Shown one piece after another: positions 1 through 9,029 of a DNA stretch of 64,000 nt. Position numbers and translations under genes: made by a program. The stretch's first letter is position 1, and each line of letters opens with the position of its first letter. Source of the DNA: Gemmatimonadota bacterium (GTDB lineage: Bacteria; Gemmatimonadota; Gemmatimonadetes; Gemmatimonadales; Gemmatimonadaceae); contig JADKAQ010000013.1 of assembly GCA_016719105.1 (NCBI GenBank), forward strand, positions 1-64,000, in the 5' to 3' direction. Under the pieces are notes generated by a model, which was not told where the DNA came from, made no database searches, and worked only from the letters and a program-made list of their open reading frames with translations.

Positions 1-419
1 CCATGAAGGATGCGCTGCTCGCCTTCCTTCGCGAGCGCGGCGTCGGCGTGCATGACGTCGGGACGTACAGCACGGATGCCGTGGACTATCCCGACTACGC
101 GCTCGCGGTGGCCCGCGCCGTCGCCTCAGGCGCGGCCGCCCTCGGGATCATGGTCGACGGCGCGGGGATCGGCAGCTGCATGACGGCCAACAAGGTCGCG
201 GGTGTGCGCGCCGCGATGTGCTACGACGTGACGACGGCCGCCAATGCGCGCGAGCACAACAACGCCAACGTCCTCACGTTGGGCGGCACGTTGATCGGGG
301 TGCGGCTCGCGCAGGAGATCGTCCGGACCTTCCTCGATACGCCCTTCGGCGGAGGGCGGCACGCCCCCCGCGTGGCCAAGATCGACGCGCTCGATGCCGG
401 GCGCCACGGGAGCCCGTAG
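1..419 (+). CDS. RpiB/LacAB-family sugar-phosphate isomerase (5' end outside window)
   Basis: The visible part aligns by eye with the RpiB family, which interconverts ribose 5-phosphate and ribulose 5-phosphate in the cytoplasm. Family landmarks are the loop GAGIG at residues 53-57 of the fragment, ANKVAGVRAA, the EHNNANVL segment and the C-terminal GGRH. An ATG lies at position 3, but RpiB proteins normally start with a strand and an SDHAG-type motif that is missing, so the true start is upstream of the window. The residue that is usually the catalytic cysteine just before the loop is Asp (D52 here). Either a different general base is used or this is an RpiB-like paralogue with another substrate. 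Confidence 0.75.
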   Translation, partial: MKDALLAFLRERGVGVHDVGTYSTDAVDYPDYALAVARAVASGAAALGIMVDGAGIGSCMTANKVAGVRAAMCYDVTTAANAREHNNANVLTLGGTLIGVRLAQEIVRTFLDTPFGGGRHAPRVAKIDALDAGRHGSP

Positions 420-479
420 CGACGGCCTGCCCAAATCGTTCTCCCCCTACGTCCCGTCGTCTTCCCCCCCACGCCCGCC

Positions 480-1922
480 ATGCCTCGCTTCGTCACCCAT
501 CTCGCCCCGCTCTTCCTGTCCTGTGCGGTCGCCGTCAGCAGCACGGCGCCCGCGCAGGAGACCCCGACTCAGCGCGCCGCGGCCGTTGACGTGGTGAGGC
601 GTCAGGGGGAGTTGCAGCAGCGCATCAACGCCTTCGCGCTCGCCGCGCGCCTGGCGGGCGCGCCCAACGCCCGCCGCGACGCCGTGGTGGCGCGCGCCAA
701 GGCGTTGTGGGACGGCGAACTGCAGGCGATGGCGGATGACATCACGCGCAATCCCGAGGTAGGCTTCAAGGAGACGCGCTCGGTAAAGCTCCTCAGCGAC
801 TGGCTCACGGCGCACGGCTTTGCCGTCGAGCACAACGTGGCCGGGCTGTCGACCGCCTTCATCGCGCGCTACACCAAGGGGACGCCCGGGCCCACCCTCG
901 GCATCATCGTGGAGTACGACGCGCTGCGCGGCACCACGCGCGACTACCATGGCGACCAGCATTCCGCACAGGGGCCGGTGGGGCTCGCCGCCGCCGTCGC
1001 CGTCGCCGAGTTCCTGACCAGCAGCAAGACGCCGGGGACGGTGACAGTGTACGGCACCCCCGCCGAAGAGATGATGCCCCCGCCGTCCAAGACGGTGATG
1101 CACCAGGCCGGCGTCTTCAACGGCGCCGACGTGATCGTGCGCTCGCACTCCTCGGTCAATACGCAACGCCCCGCGCCGGGCTTCGGCACCTGCTGCCTCA
1201 ACATCGATGGCGTGCGGTACACCTTCTCCGGGGCACCGGCGCACCAGATGACGGCCTGGGAGGGACGCGACGCGCTCACCGCGGTCATCCACCTCTTCCA
1301 GAACGTCGACGCGCTGCGCAAGAACATGCGCCCCGAGACGCGCATCCAGGGGATCATCCCCGAGGGCGGGAAGGCCCCCAACGTCGTCCCCGACCGCGCG
1401 GTCGCCGACTTCTACATTCGGTATCCTGACGAGGTCTACCTCGCGCAGGTCCGCGAGATGATCGACAACGCGGCGCGCGGTGCGGCGCTGGCGACCGGGA
1501 CGAAGGTGGCGATCGACAACTACGGATCGATGCGCGACGGCATCTCGACCGCGGCGCTCAACGAGGTCGCCTTCGCCTACCTCAAGAAGTACGGCGCCAC
1601 GCGCGTGGTGGCCGAACCGCAGAAGCCGCAGGGCTACGAGGAGACGGGCTCCGTCTCGCGCGACATCCCGGGGGCGGGGTTCAGCGCCTTCACCTCCACC
1701 GGGGGCTTCCACACCTACGAGATGGAAGCGGACGCCCTGAACGAGGTCGGGCACACCGGCTTCCGCATCGACGCGATGGCGATGGCGGCCCTCCTCACCG
1801 ACTTCGCGACCGACGCCAACTTTCGCGCCCGGGTGAAGGACGAGTTCTCAACGACCAAGGCGCTCTTCGGCGACTACGTGAACGCCCTCCGCAAGGCCTA
1901 TCCGCTCCCCGAGGTGAAGTGA
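480..1922 (+). CDS. Exported M20-family metallopeptidase/amidohydrolase (AbgB-like)
   Basis: 480 aa. The N-terminal hydrophobic stretch (residues about 6-25) ending in APAQ is a Sec signal peptide, so the enzyme is probably periplasmic. The body is an M20D-type zinc hydrolase related to aminobenzoyl-glutamate utilisation protein B: an IIVEYDAL strand (about 142-149), the metal motif region HGDQH (157-161), a PAEE motif (193-196), and the lid-domain segment with APAHQ. In most M20D members the first metal motif is HxCGH; here the Cys position is Asp. It probably cleaves an amide bond of an N-acyl amino acid or dipeptide; the substrate cannot be told from sequence. It stands alone, 60 bp after the RpiB-like gene and convergent with the Rieske gene. 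Confidence 0.8.
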   Translation: MPRFVTHLAPLFLSCAVAVSSTAPAQETPTQRAAAVDVVRRQGELQQRINAFALAARLAGAPNARRDAVVARAKALWDGELQAMADDITRNPEVGFKETRSVKLLSDWLTAHGFAVEHNVAGLSTAFIARYTKGTPGPTLGIIVEYDALRGTTRDYHGDQHSAQGPVGLAAAVAVAEFLTSSKTPGTVTVYGTPAEEMMPPPSKTVMHQAGVFNGADVIVRSHSSVNTQRPAPGFGTCCLNIDGVRYTFSGAPAHQMTAWEGRDALTAVIHLFQNVDALRKNMRPETRIQGIIPEGGKAPNVVPDRAVADFYIRYPDEVYLAQVREMIDNAARGAALATGTKVAIDNYGSMRDGISTAALNEVAFAYLKKYGATRVVAEPQKPQGYEETGSVSRDIPGAGFSAFTSTGGFHTYEMEADALNEVGHTGFRIDAMAMAALLTDFATDANFRARVKDEFSTTKALFGDYVNALRKAYPLPEVK

Positions 1923-1941
1923 CCACGGGCGGCGCGTCCCG

Positions 1942-2520
1942 TTAGGCAGCGCTCGCGCCGGCCCCGGAGGCCGGAGCGGGACGAGGGTCAGGCGGCGACG
2001 TGCGCCGCCCCCACGCCGCCGGGTCGACGTCCTGCTCGAAGAGCGTGTCGAGCTTCACGACGAGCGTGCTCCCGTCCTTCTGGACCGCGAAGCGATCCAT
2101 CGCCCGCGTGGCCCGCCCGGAGATGAAGATGCCGTCGGGCTGGTACTTCGACTTGTGGCGCGTGCAGAAGAAGGTCTTGTTCCCCTCGTTCCAGCGGAGC
2201 GCCGTGTTCTGGTGCGGGCACGTGAGCGCGAACGCGTAGACGACCCCCGCATGCCGCGCGATGATCACCCCCTCCTTCTTGTCGATGGAGACGCCATCGC
2301 TCGCCGGGATGGGGTAGCGCATTTCCTCTCCGCCAGACGCAACGCCGCGTACGTCCAGAGCCGGGAGCGCGTGCGCCTCGGCCGGGAGGAGCCCCTCGAG
2401 CGCCAGCGCCGCCAGCGCCGTGGCCACGCCGCCAAGGAACTCCCGGCGGCCCGTGCGGAGCGCACAGCCGCTGCAGTCGTGCGCCGCATGGGCGCGGATG
2501 TCGTCGTGGTTTCGTGGCAT
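1942..2520 (-). CDS. Tat-exported Rieske [2Fe-2S] protein
   Basis: 192 aa. The twin-arginine motif RREFLGG (residues 25-31) precedes a hydrophobic stretch, so this is likely Tat-exported with its cluster pre-assembled. The Rieske ligands are visible as CPH (101-103) and CTRH (119-122), with the expected spacing for a 2Fe-2S cluster held by two Cys and two His. The open frame extends upstream to 2688, but the start at 2520 puts the Tat motif near the N-terminus. Its stop codon TAA lies inside a GCCTAAC heptamer. It is 238 bp downstream of, and in the same direction as, a His-rich four-helix membrane protein, suggesting an electron-transfer pair. It is too short for a ring-hydroxylating oxygenase and lacks that catalytic domain. 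Confidence 0.85.
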   Translation of the reverse strand: MPRNHDDIRAHAAHDCSGCALRTGRREFLGGVATALAALALEGLLPAEAHALPALDVRGVASGGEEMRYPIPASDGVSIDKKEGVIIARHAGVVYAFALTCPHQNTALRWNEGNKTFFCTRHKSKYQPDGIFISGRATRAMDRFAVQKDGSTLVVKLDTLFEQDVDPAAWGRRTSPPDPRPAPASGAGASAA

Positions 2521-2758
2521 CTTCGTTAGGCTGACCTGGCAAGGACCCTGCGTTCGAGGCAGGACTGCGTCGCCGAGGCGGCCGGCGCCGCGCGCGACGC
2601 CGCGGCGTTGCCCCCCCGCAGCAAGACACCGCGGACCATCGTTCCCCCCAAGCGGCGCGCTGGGCAGTCGTGGGTCACGCTGCCCCATTCGGCGGCGATC
2701 GCCGCCACCGGTCGCACACGCGACACACGCGACACACGCCGCATACGCAACACGTCGC

Positions 2759-3457
2759 TCACTCGCGTCGAAACGGCGGCAGCATCATGACCCAACTCAC
2801 CGCGGCAATCCCCATCGACGTCAGCGCCACCGTCCGGTGCGTCTTCAGCCGCGATCCCCCTCCCGAGCCTTCGTCCTCATCCTCGGCGAAGGCCGGCGTG
2901 AGGGCGAATCCCGCGTCGGCGACGAGCATGAGGACCGCGTGTGCCGTGCGCCACTTCCGTGCCTTGGGGTCGCGCCGAGCATCCCAGAGATTCCATCCTC
3001 CCGTGATGGTGTTCACGGCAAAAAGCGCCCCGGTCGCGCCGGCGAGCGGCCCATGCCAGTCGTGCGCCCACCCGGCGGCGCCCTCTTCCCCGTGGTCCAG
3101 CAGCTGCTGCCCGGCGGCGTACTGCGCGGCGAAGATGGGGAGCATCGCCCAGGAGGCCACCTGGTGGATCTTGAGCCGGCGGCCGTACCAGTCGCTGTAC
3201 TCGATGGCGACCGGTCGGCGGCGCACCGGCAGCGTGTCGGTGTCAGGCCTCGGGAGAGCATTGCCCGTCGCGAAGGAGGCGAACGCCGGGTTCGGCGTCA
3301 CCGCGCGGGAGGGATCCAGCCGCGGCGCTTCACGTCGCTGGGCGGTCGCGCGTATGGGAAAGAGCGAGACAACAAGGAGCGTTGCCGCGCCGGTCATGCC
3401 GAGGCGTTGCAGGAAGGTCCGCCCTACCGTTCCGTGTGTCATGCGATCGTGCTCCAT
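2759..3457 (-). CDS. Putative cytochrome b561-like four-helix membrane protein
   Basis: 232 aa with an N-terminal signal or anchor helix (about 20-38), a proline-rich linker, then four hydrophobic helices (about 97-118, 134-155, 170-190, 207-227). Each helix contains or abuts a histidine: H98, H132/H135, H173 and H207. Regularly placed His in a four-helix bundle is how b561-type proteins hold two hemes, so I infer a membrane electron carrier; no exact family is recognised. A second start at 3442 (MTHGT) is equally possible. It is upstream of the Rieske gene on the same strand, which supports a redox function. Confidence 0.55.
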   Translation of the reverse strand: MEHDRMTHGTVGRTFLQRLGMTGAATLLVVSLFPIRATAQRREAPRLDPSRAVTPNPAFASFATGNALPRPDTDTLPVRRRPVAIEYSDWYGRRLKIHQVASWAMLPIFAAQYAAGQQLLDHGEEGAAGWAHDWHGPLAGATGALFAVNTITGGWNLWDARRDPKARKWRTAHAVLMLVADAGFALTPAFAEDEDEGSGGGSRLKTHRTVALTSMGIAAVSWVMMLPPFRRE

Positions 3458-3628
3458 CGGTTCGTGACCGGTCGATGTCCCATGCCCAGCCTAGCACGCG
3501 CGCTTGAACCACCCATGAACGCGACGCCACGCGGCGAGTCTTAGTTCTTTCCTTTCCTGTTCTCTCCTTTCCTCGCCTTCCCCACGGCGGGTCGGGGTTC
3601 CCCCATCTCGCGCGCCCGTTTTCGCCGG

Positions 3629-3634
3629 TAGATT
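3629..3634 (+). promoter_or_regulatory. -10-like box TAGATT close to the maeB start
   Basis: TAGATT lies 6 nt before the maeB ATG and fits the TANNNT -10 pattern. No convincing -35 element is visible at 16-18 bp, and no Shine-Dalgarno sequence separates it from the start. This geometry would place transcription initiation at or next to the ATG, giving a leaderless mRNA. Confidence 0.4.
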
Positions 3635-3640
3635 ATTCAC

Positions 3641-5944
3641 ATGAATCGCAACGACGCCCTCGACTATCACGCGTCTCCCAGGCCTGGGAAGATCGCGGTC
3701 GTACCGACCAAGCCGCTCAACAACCAGCGCGACCTCTCCCTGGCCTACTCGCCAGGCGTCGCCGAGCCGTGCCTGGAGATCCAGAAGAACCCCAACGACG
3801 TCTACAAGTACACCGCGCGCGGTAACCTCGTCGCGGTCGTGACCAACGGGACGGCGGTGCTGGGGCTCGGGAACATCGGCGCGCTCGCCGGCAAGCCGGT
3901 GATGGAAGGCAAGGGGAACCTCTTCAAGCAGTTCAGCGACCTCGACGTCTTCGACCTCGAAGTAGGGTCGGAGAATCCGGACGACGTCATCCGCTTCTGC
4001 CAGCTCCTCGAACCCACCGTCGGCGGGATCAATCTCGAGGACATCAAGGCCCCCGAGTGCTTCTACATCGAGGAGACGCTGCGGAAGACGATGAAGATCC
4101 CCGTCTTCCACGATGACCAGCACGGGACGGCGATCATCTCCGGTGCGGCGCTGCTCAACGCGCTCGAGGTGGTGGAGAAGAAGATCGAGGACGTGCGCGT
4201 CGTCTTCTCCGGCGCCGGCGCCTCGGCCATCGCCACCGCCGGCCACTACGTGCGATTGGGGGTCAAGCGCGAGCACATCATCATGTGCGACCGTGCCGGG
4301 GTGATCTGGAAGGGGCGCCCCGATCACATGGATCCGTACAAGGCGAGCTTTGCCAACGACACCCCCACGCGCGAGCTGAAGGAAGCGCTCGTCGGTGCCG
4401 ACGTCTTCGTCGGCCTGTCGGCCGCCGGCGCAATGACGGCGGAGATGGTGGCGGTGATGGGGCCCAATCCGATCATCTTCGCCCTCGCCAACCCGACCCC
4501 CGAGATCCTCCCTGAAGAGGTGAAGGCCGTGCGCGACGACGCGATCGTCGCCACCGGGCGCAGCGACTATCCCAACCAGGTCAACAACGTGCTCGGCTTC
4601 CCGTTCATCTTCCGCGGGGCGCTCGACGCGCGCGCGACCGAGGTGAACGAGGAGATGAAGATGGCGGCCACGCGCGCGCTCGCCGCCCTCGCCAAAGAAG
4701 ACGTGCCGGAGTCGGTCTCGGCGCTCTACGGGCTGAGCAAGGTCAAGTTCGGCCGCGAGTACCTGATCCCCTTCCCCTTCGATCCGCGCGTCCTGCTGTG
4801 GGTGGCGCCGGCGGTGGCGTGGGCGGCGGTGGCGAGCGGCGTGGCGCAGGAGTTCATCGAACTCGACGAGTATCGCGAGCAGCTCGAGGCCCGTCTCGGG
4901 CGGGCCAAGGGGATCATGCGCGGCATCATCAACCGCGCCGTGCGCGACCCCAAGAGGCTCGTCCTCGCCGAGGGCGAAGCGCGCAAGATGATCCGCGCTG
5001 CCCGCCAGCTGCTCGACGAGGGGATCGCCCACCCGATCCTCCTCGGCAACGAGGAGACGATCCGCCGCAAGGCGCAACAGGACGGTGTGCGCGTCGATGA
5101 CATCACCATCGAGGATCCGGCGCGCTCGCCGCGGTTGGAAGGCTACGCGCAGTTCCTGTGGGAGCGGCGCCAGCGCAAGGGGTTGTCGCTGGGCGAGGCG
5201 CAGCGGCGCATCGTCAACGGCAACTATTTCGGCAACGTGATGGTCGCCAAGGGCGACGCCGATGCCCTGCTCACGGGCATGACCACGACGTATCCCGAGG
5301 CCTTGCGTCCGGCGTTGGAGGTGGTGGGGGCCAACACCAAGTCGGGGATCGTGGCCGGCATGTACATGCTGGTCTTCGAAAAGCACGTCGTCTTCTGCGG
5401 CGACACGACGGTCAACATCGAGCCCTCGGCGGAGCAGCTGGCGCAGATTGCGCACGCCGCCGCGCGCATCGTGCGGGCGTTCGGTCAGACCCCCAAGGTG
5501 GCGATGCTCTCGTTCTCGAACTTCGGGTCGGTCCGTCACCCCGAGGCGCAGCGCGTGGCCGAGGCGGTCGCGCTGCTCCGGCAGCGCGATCCGGGGCTGA
5601 TGGTGGACGGCGAGATGCAGGCCGACACGGCGGTGGACGAGACGATCCTGAAGGAATCGTTTCCATTCAGCGCGCTGAAGGAATCGGCCAACGTGTTGAT
5701 CTTTCCGAACTTGAGCGCGGGCAACATCGCGTACAAGTTGTTACGCGACCTCGGCGGTGCCACGGCAATCGGCCCCATCCTGGTCGGCATGGCCCAGCCC
5801 GTCCACATCCTCGAACAGGGGGCGGACGTGCAGGAGATCGTCAACATGGCCGCGGTCGCGGTCATGGACGCGCAGGAACGGGCGCGCCCCTCGGGTCGGG
5901 AACTGTCCCCTCCGGGCGGTGCGCGAGCGTTTTCGTTCCTGTGA
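3641..5944 (+). CDS. maeB: NADP-dependent malic enzyme with C-terminal phosphotransacetylase-like domain
   Basis: 767 aa, the usual length of the bacterial MaeB fusion type. The N-terminal part carries malic enzyme hallmarks: YSPGVAEPC, the GKPVMEGKG segment, the metal-binding region with HDDQHGT, and a Rossmann loop GAGASAIA. The C-terminal about 330 residues resemble phosphate acetyltransferase, which in MaeB is regulatory (acetyl-CoA sensing) rather than catalytic. It oxidatively decarboxylates malate to pyruvate with NADP in the cytoplasm. Its neighbour downstream is pckA, so the pair handles the C4-to-C3 node. One in-frame TTA codon near 5739 is not in the GTTAGG context that holds the other TTA codons I noticed in this window. 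Confidence 0.95.
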   Translation: MNRNDALDYHASPRPGKIAVVPTKPLNNQRDLSLAYSPGVAEPCLEIQKNPNDVYKYTARGNLVAVVTNGTAVLGLGNIGALAGKPVMEGKGNLFKQFSDLDVFDLEVGSENPDDVIRFCQLLEPTVGGINLEDIKAPECFYIEETLRKTMKIPVFHDDQHGTAIISGAALLNALEVVEKKIEDVRVVFSGAGASAIATAGHYVRLGVKREHIIMCDRAGVIWKGRPDHMDPYKASFANDTPTRELKEALVGADVFVGLSAAGAMTAEMVAVMGPNPIIFALANPTPEILPEEVKAVRDDAIVATGRSDYPNQVNNVLGFPFIFRGALDARATEVNEEMKMAATRALAALAKEDVPESVSALYGLSKVKFGREYLIPFPFDPRVLLWVAPAVAWAAVASGVAQEFIELDEYREQLEARLGRAKGIMRGIINRAVRDPKRLVLAEGEARKMIRAARQLLDEGIAHPILLGNEETIRRKAQQDGVRVDDITIEDPARSPRLEGYAQFLWERRQRKGLSLGEAQRRIVNGNYFGNVMVAKGDADALLTGMTTTYPEALRPALEVVGANTKSGIVAGMYMLVFEKHVVFCGDTTVNIEPSAEQLAQIAHAAARIVRAFGQTPKVAMLSFSNFGSVRHPEAQRVAEAVALLRQRDPGLMVDGEMQADTAVDETILKESFPFSALKESANVLIFPNLSAGNIAYKLLRDLGGATAIGPILVGMAQPVHILEQGADVQEIVNMAAVAVMDAQERARPSGRELSPPGGARAFSFL

Positions 5945-5974
5945 TCGTCTATACATGACACCAGGGTGAGCAAC

Positions 5975-6000
5975 CGGGCGAGCCGGGTGCTCGCCCGTTT
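5975..6000 (+). terminator. Hairpin with short T run between maeB and pckA
   Basis: A 9-bp perfect stem (CGGGCGAGC / GCTCGCCCG) with a 5-nt loop is followed by TTT. It lies 30 bp after the maeB stop and only 17 bp before the pckA start, so it either ends maeB transcription or acts as an attenuator for read-through into pckA. Confidence 0.65.
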
Positions 6001-6017
6001 CCCGATTTCTGCCCACT

Positions 6018-7613
6018 ATGGCCACCACGAGTGCACCCCTGAACGCGCTGGAAGGACAGGGGCTCAAACCGTCGGGTACGATCCACTGGAACCTTCTCGC
6101 CCCGCGGCTCATCCAGGAGGCGATCGCGCGACATGAAGGGATGATCGCCGACATGGGCCCCTTCGTCGCCAACACGGCGCCGCACACCGGGCGCTCGCCC
6201 AACGACAAGTTCGTCGTGCGAGAGGCCTCGACCGAAGCGGACGTCGATTGGGGGAAGGTCAACCAGCCGATCTCCGAGGCGCATTTCGAGGCGTTGCAGG
6301 CCGACGTCCGAGCGTACCTCAACTCGAACGACGACCTCTTCGTCCAGGATCTCTATTGCGGCGCCGACCCGGCGCACCGCCTGAGTGTCCGGTACGTCAC
6401 GCCGAACGCGTGGCACGCCAACTTCGTGCGGAACATGTTCATCCGCCCGGAATCGCGGGAACTCGCGAGCTTTGCGCCAAACTTCACCGTGCTGCACGCG
6501 CCGGACTTCCAGGCGACCCCCGAGAAGCACGGGACGCGCAGCGGGACCTTCATCGTCCTGCACCTCGCAAAGCGCACGATCCTCATCGGCGGGACGCGCT
6601 ACGCGGGTGAACTCAAGAAGGCGATGTTCACCGTCATGAACTACATGATGCCCAAGTCGGGCGTCCTGTCGATGCACTGCTCGGCGAACATCGGTCCCAA
6701 GGGCGACACCGCGCTCTTCTTCGGGCTCTCCGGCACGGGGAAGACGACGCTCTCGGCCGACCCCGAGCGCGGGCTCATCGGCGACGACGAGCACGGGTGG
6801 TCCAACGACGGCGTGTTCAACTACGAGGGCGGGTGCTACGCCAAGGTCATCAACCTGTCGCGGGAGCAGGAGCCCGACATCTTCGCCACCACGCAGATGT
6901 TCGGGACGATCCTCGAAAACGTCGTCCTGGATGACGAGACGCGTCGCGTGCGCTTCGACGACCAGACGATCACCGAGAACACGCGCGCCTCGTACCCGCT
7001 GCACTACATCCGCAATCACGTCCCGTCGGGACGTGGCGGTCACCCCCGGAACGTCGTCTTCCTCACCGCCGACGCCTTCGGCGTGCTCCCGCCCATCGCC
7101 CGCCTCTCGCGCGAGCAGGCGATGTACTACTTCATGAGCGGCTACACGGCCAAGGTGGCCGGGACCGAGCGTGGCGTCACGGAACCGCAGGCGACGTTCT
7201 CGTCGTGCTTCGGCGCCGTGTTCCTCGTCTGGCACCCGACCAAGTACGCCGAGATGCTCGGGAAGCTCATCGACCAGCACGGGGCGCGCGTCTGGCTGGT
7301 GAACACCGGGTGGAGCGGTGGCGCCTACGGGACCGGTGCGCGCATGAAGCTCTCGTACACGCGGGCGATGGTGCGCGCGCTGCTCGACGGGGCGCTCGAA
7401 GGGATCCCCTTCGCCCCCGACCCGGTCTTCGGGCTCCAGATCCCGGCGGCGGTGCCTAACGTGCCGACCGAGATCCTGCAGCCGCGTTCGACCTGGCAGG
7501 ACGGCGCCGCCTACGACGCGCAGGCGAGCAAGCTGGCCGCCATGTTCCACAAGAACATCGAGAAGTTCGGCAATGTGGACCCCGCCATCCTCGCAGCGGG
7601 GCCGAAGTTCTAG
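6018..7613 (+). CDS. pckA: Phosphoenolpyruvate carboxykinase (ATP)
   Basis: 531 aa, typical for ATP-type PEPCK. Visible motifs are the substrate region NTAPHTGRSPNDKF near residue 53, the kinase-1a P-loop GLSGTGKTTLS (about 237-247), the metal and kinase-2 segment GDDEHGW, and the C-terminal NTGWSGG and TGARMKL segments. It converts oxaloacetate and ATP to PEP and CO2, the first step of gluconeogenesis. With maeB upstream, the cell can draw either pyruvate or PEP from C4 acids. There is no Shine-Dalgarno sequence before the start, and a terminator-like hairpin ends 17 bp upstream. Confidence 0.96.
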   Translation: MATTSAPLNALEGQGLKPSGTIHWNLLAPRLIQEAIARHEGMIADMGPFVANTAPHTGRSPNDKFVVREASTEADVDWGKVNQPISEAHFEALQADVRAYLNSNDDLFVQDLYCGADPAHRLSVRYVTPNAWHANFVRNMFIRPESRELASFAPNFTVLHAPDFQATPEKHGTRSGTFIVLHLAKRTILIGGTRYAGELKKAMFTVMNYMMPKSGVLSMHCSANIGPKGDTALFFGLSGTGKTTLSADPERGLIGDDEHGWSNDGVFNYEGGCYAKVINLSREQEPDIFATTQMFGTILENVVLDDETRRVRFDDQTITENTRASYPLHYIRNHVPSGRGGHPRNVVFLTADAFGVLPPIARLSREQAMYYFMSGYTAKVAGTERGVTEPQATFSSCFGAVFLVWHPTKYAEMLGKLIDQHGARVWLVNTGWSGGAYGTGARMKLSYTRAMVRALLDGALEGIPFAPDPVFGLQIPAAVPNVPTEILQPRSTWQDGAAYDAQASKLAAMFHKNIEKFGNVDPAILAAGPKF

Positions 7614-7621
7614 CCACACCA

Positions 7622-7646
7622 CAGGCGGGGACGTCCTCCCCGCCTG
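7622..7646 (+). terminator. Rho-independent-type hairpin after pckA
   Basis: A 10-bp perfect stem (CAGGCGGGGA / TCCCCGCCTG) with loop CGTCC starts 9 bp after the pckA stop codon. No T tract follows, which is common in GC-rich genomes. Confidence 0.65.
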
Positions 7647-7719
7647 CGCAGGGAACCGAACGACGAGTGAAACGAGCCGCTCGGCAATGGCATGATGCCG
7701 TTGTCGGGCGGCCGTTTGC

Positions 7720-7725
7720 TAACTT
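7720..7725 (+). promoter_or_regulatory. -10-like box TAACTT close to the HD-hydrolase start
   Basis: TAACTT is 6 nt before the ATG at 7732, the same spacing as the TAGATT box before maeB. No clear -35 or ribosome binding site is seen. This suggests a leaderless transcript. Confidence 0.4.
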
Positions 7726-7731
7726 CTGCCC

Positions 7732-8955
7732 ATGACCGTCATTATCCGCGACCCGTTGTGGAACAACATCCGCGTCGATGGTTACGCCCTGCGGTTGGTC
7801 GACACGCGCGTCTTCCAGCGACTGCGGTACGTGCGACAGCTGGGATGGGCGTACCTCGTCTATCCCGGCGCCACGCATGCGCGCTTCGAGCACGCGCTCG
7901 GGGCGTATCATCTGGCTGGCGTCGCATTGCGGCTGCTGGAAGAGCGCGGGGCGCTGGCGGAGGTCGATCCGGTCGAGAGCGCGATCGTTCGTGCCGCGGC
8001 GCTGCTGCACGACGTGGGGCACTATCCTTTCTCCCACGCCCTCGAGGAGATCGGAGCCCCGCACCATGAGGAGGTCGCCCGCCCGCTCATCACGACCGGC
8101 GAAGTGGGCGACGTGCTCGCCGAGATCGCGCCTGACGCACCGGAGCGAGTGTTGGCGATGATTCGCGGGACGTCCACCTCGCCGCTGCAGGGGCTCGTGT
8201 CGGGGTCGCTCGACCTCGACAAGATCGAGTACCTCAAGCGCGACACGCTGATGTGCGGCGTCCCCTATGGGACGATCGACGCCGACCGCCTCATCAACTC
8301 GCTCACCGTCGTGGCCGACCCGCAGACCGGGGCGCTGCGCATCGGGGTGCTCGAGAAGGGGCTCTCGGCGCTGGAGTCGCTGCTCTTCGCCAAGTACCAG
8401 ATGTATCGCAACGTGTACTGGCACCACGCCGTGCGCAGCGCGACGGCGATGTACAAGCGCCTGGTCGACGAAGCGCTGGCCACCGCCGCGCTCGACGTGC
8501 GCGAGCTGGCGCGCCTGACCGACGAAGCGTTGTTGCACACGCTCGAGCAGCGCGCCCCGTCGCCCATGCTCGACGCCTTGCGCAACAGGCGCCTGTTCAA
8601 GCGCGCCTTCGAGTGCCCGGCCGCGGAGCTGGAGGAGGATGTGGGCGAGTGGATGGCCGCCGATCGGGCCCGCGCGGTCGAGGTGGAGAACGCGCTGGCG
8701 ATGGAATGCGGGCTGGCGGCTGGGGAGCTCCTGCTCGATTACCCCGAGAAGACGCAGATGCTGGGGCTGGACATCCCGGTGGTACGCCGGACGGGCGAGG
8801 TGATGCAGCTGACGAGCGCGGGGCTCAAGGGGGCAATCCACCTCCCGCAGATGTCGCAGCAACTCTACCGATCGGCGCGGTGGCTGCGGGTCTTTGTGGC
8901 ACGACCGGTCGAGCTCACCGCCGAGCGGGTGCTGGCCGTGGCGCGGGCGGGATGA
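7732..8955 (+). CDS. HD-domain phosphohydrolase (COG1078, dGTPase-like)
   Basis: 407 aa. HD-superfamily metal ligands are visible: H54 in the HARFEHALGAYH stretch, H93-D94 in LLHDVGHYPFSHALE, and the Asp of SLDLDKIEYLKRD near residue 160. The family contains dNTP triphosphohydrolases and related metal-dependent phosphohydrolases (YdhJ/YwfO-like). The nucleotide substrate is not determinable from sequence. It is the only gene between the pckA terminator and the plug-domain gene, whose possible upstream start overlaps its stop codon as ATGA at 8952. Confidence 0.85.
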   Translation: MTVIIRDPLWNNIRVDGYALRLVDTRVFQRLRYVRQLGWAYLVYPGATHARFEHALGAYHLAGVALRLLEERGALAEVDPVESAIVRAAALLHDVGHYPFSHALEEIGAPHHEEVARPLITTGEVGDVLAEIAPDAPERVLAMIRGTSTSPLQGLVSGSLDLDKIEYLKRDTLMCGVPYGTIDADRLINSLTVVADPQTGALRIGVLEKGLSALESLLFAKYQMYRNVYWHHAVRSATAMYKRLVDEALATAALDVRELARLTDEALLHTLEQRAPSPMLDALRNRRLFKRAFECPAAELEEDVGEWMAADRARAVEVENALAMECGLAAGELLLDYPEKTQMLGLDIPVVRRTGEVMQLTSAGLKGAIHLPQMSQQLYRSARWLRVFVARPVELTAERVLAVARAG

Positions 8956-9029
8956 CTCCAGGCGGGAGACGCGACTACCGAGGCGCAGCGCGCGCGGGCG
9001 CCAGCGTGTCAGCGGCCGGCCGGCGACCG

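Noticed and set aside
3491..5539. 682-residue open frame on the minus strand
   Set aside because: It is the shadow of maeB; His/Asp/Arg-rich low-information translation.
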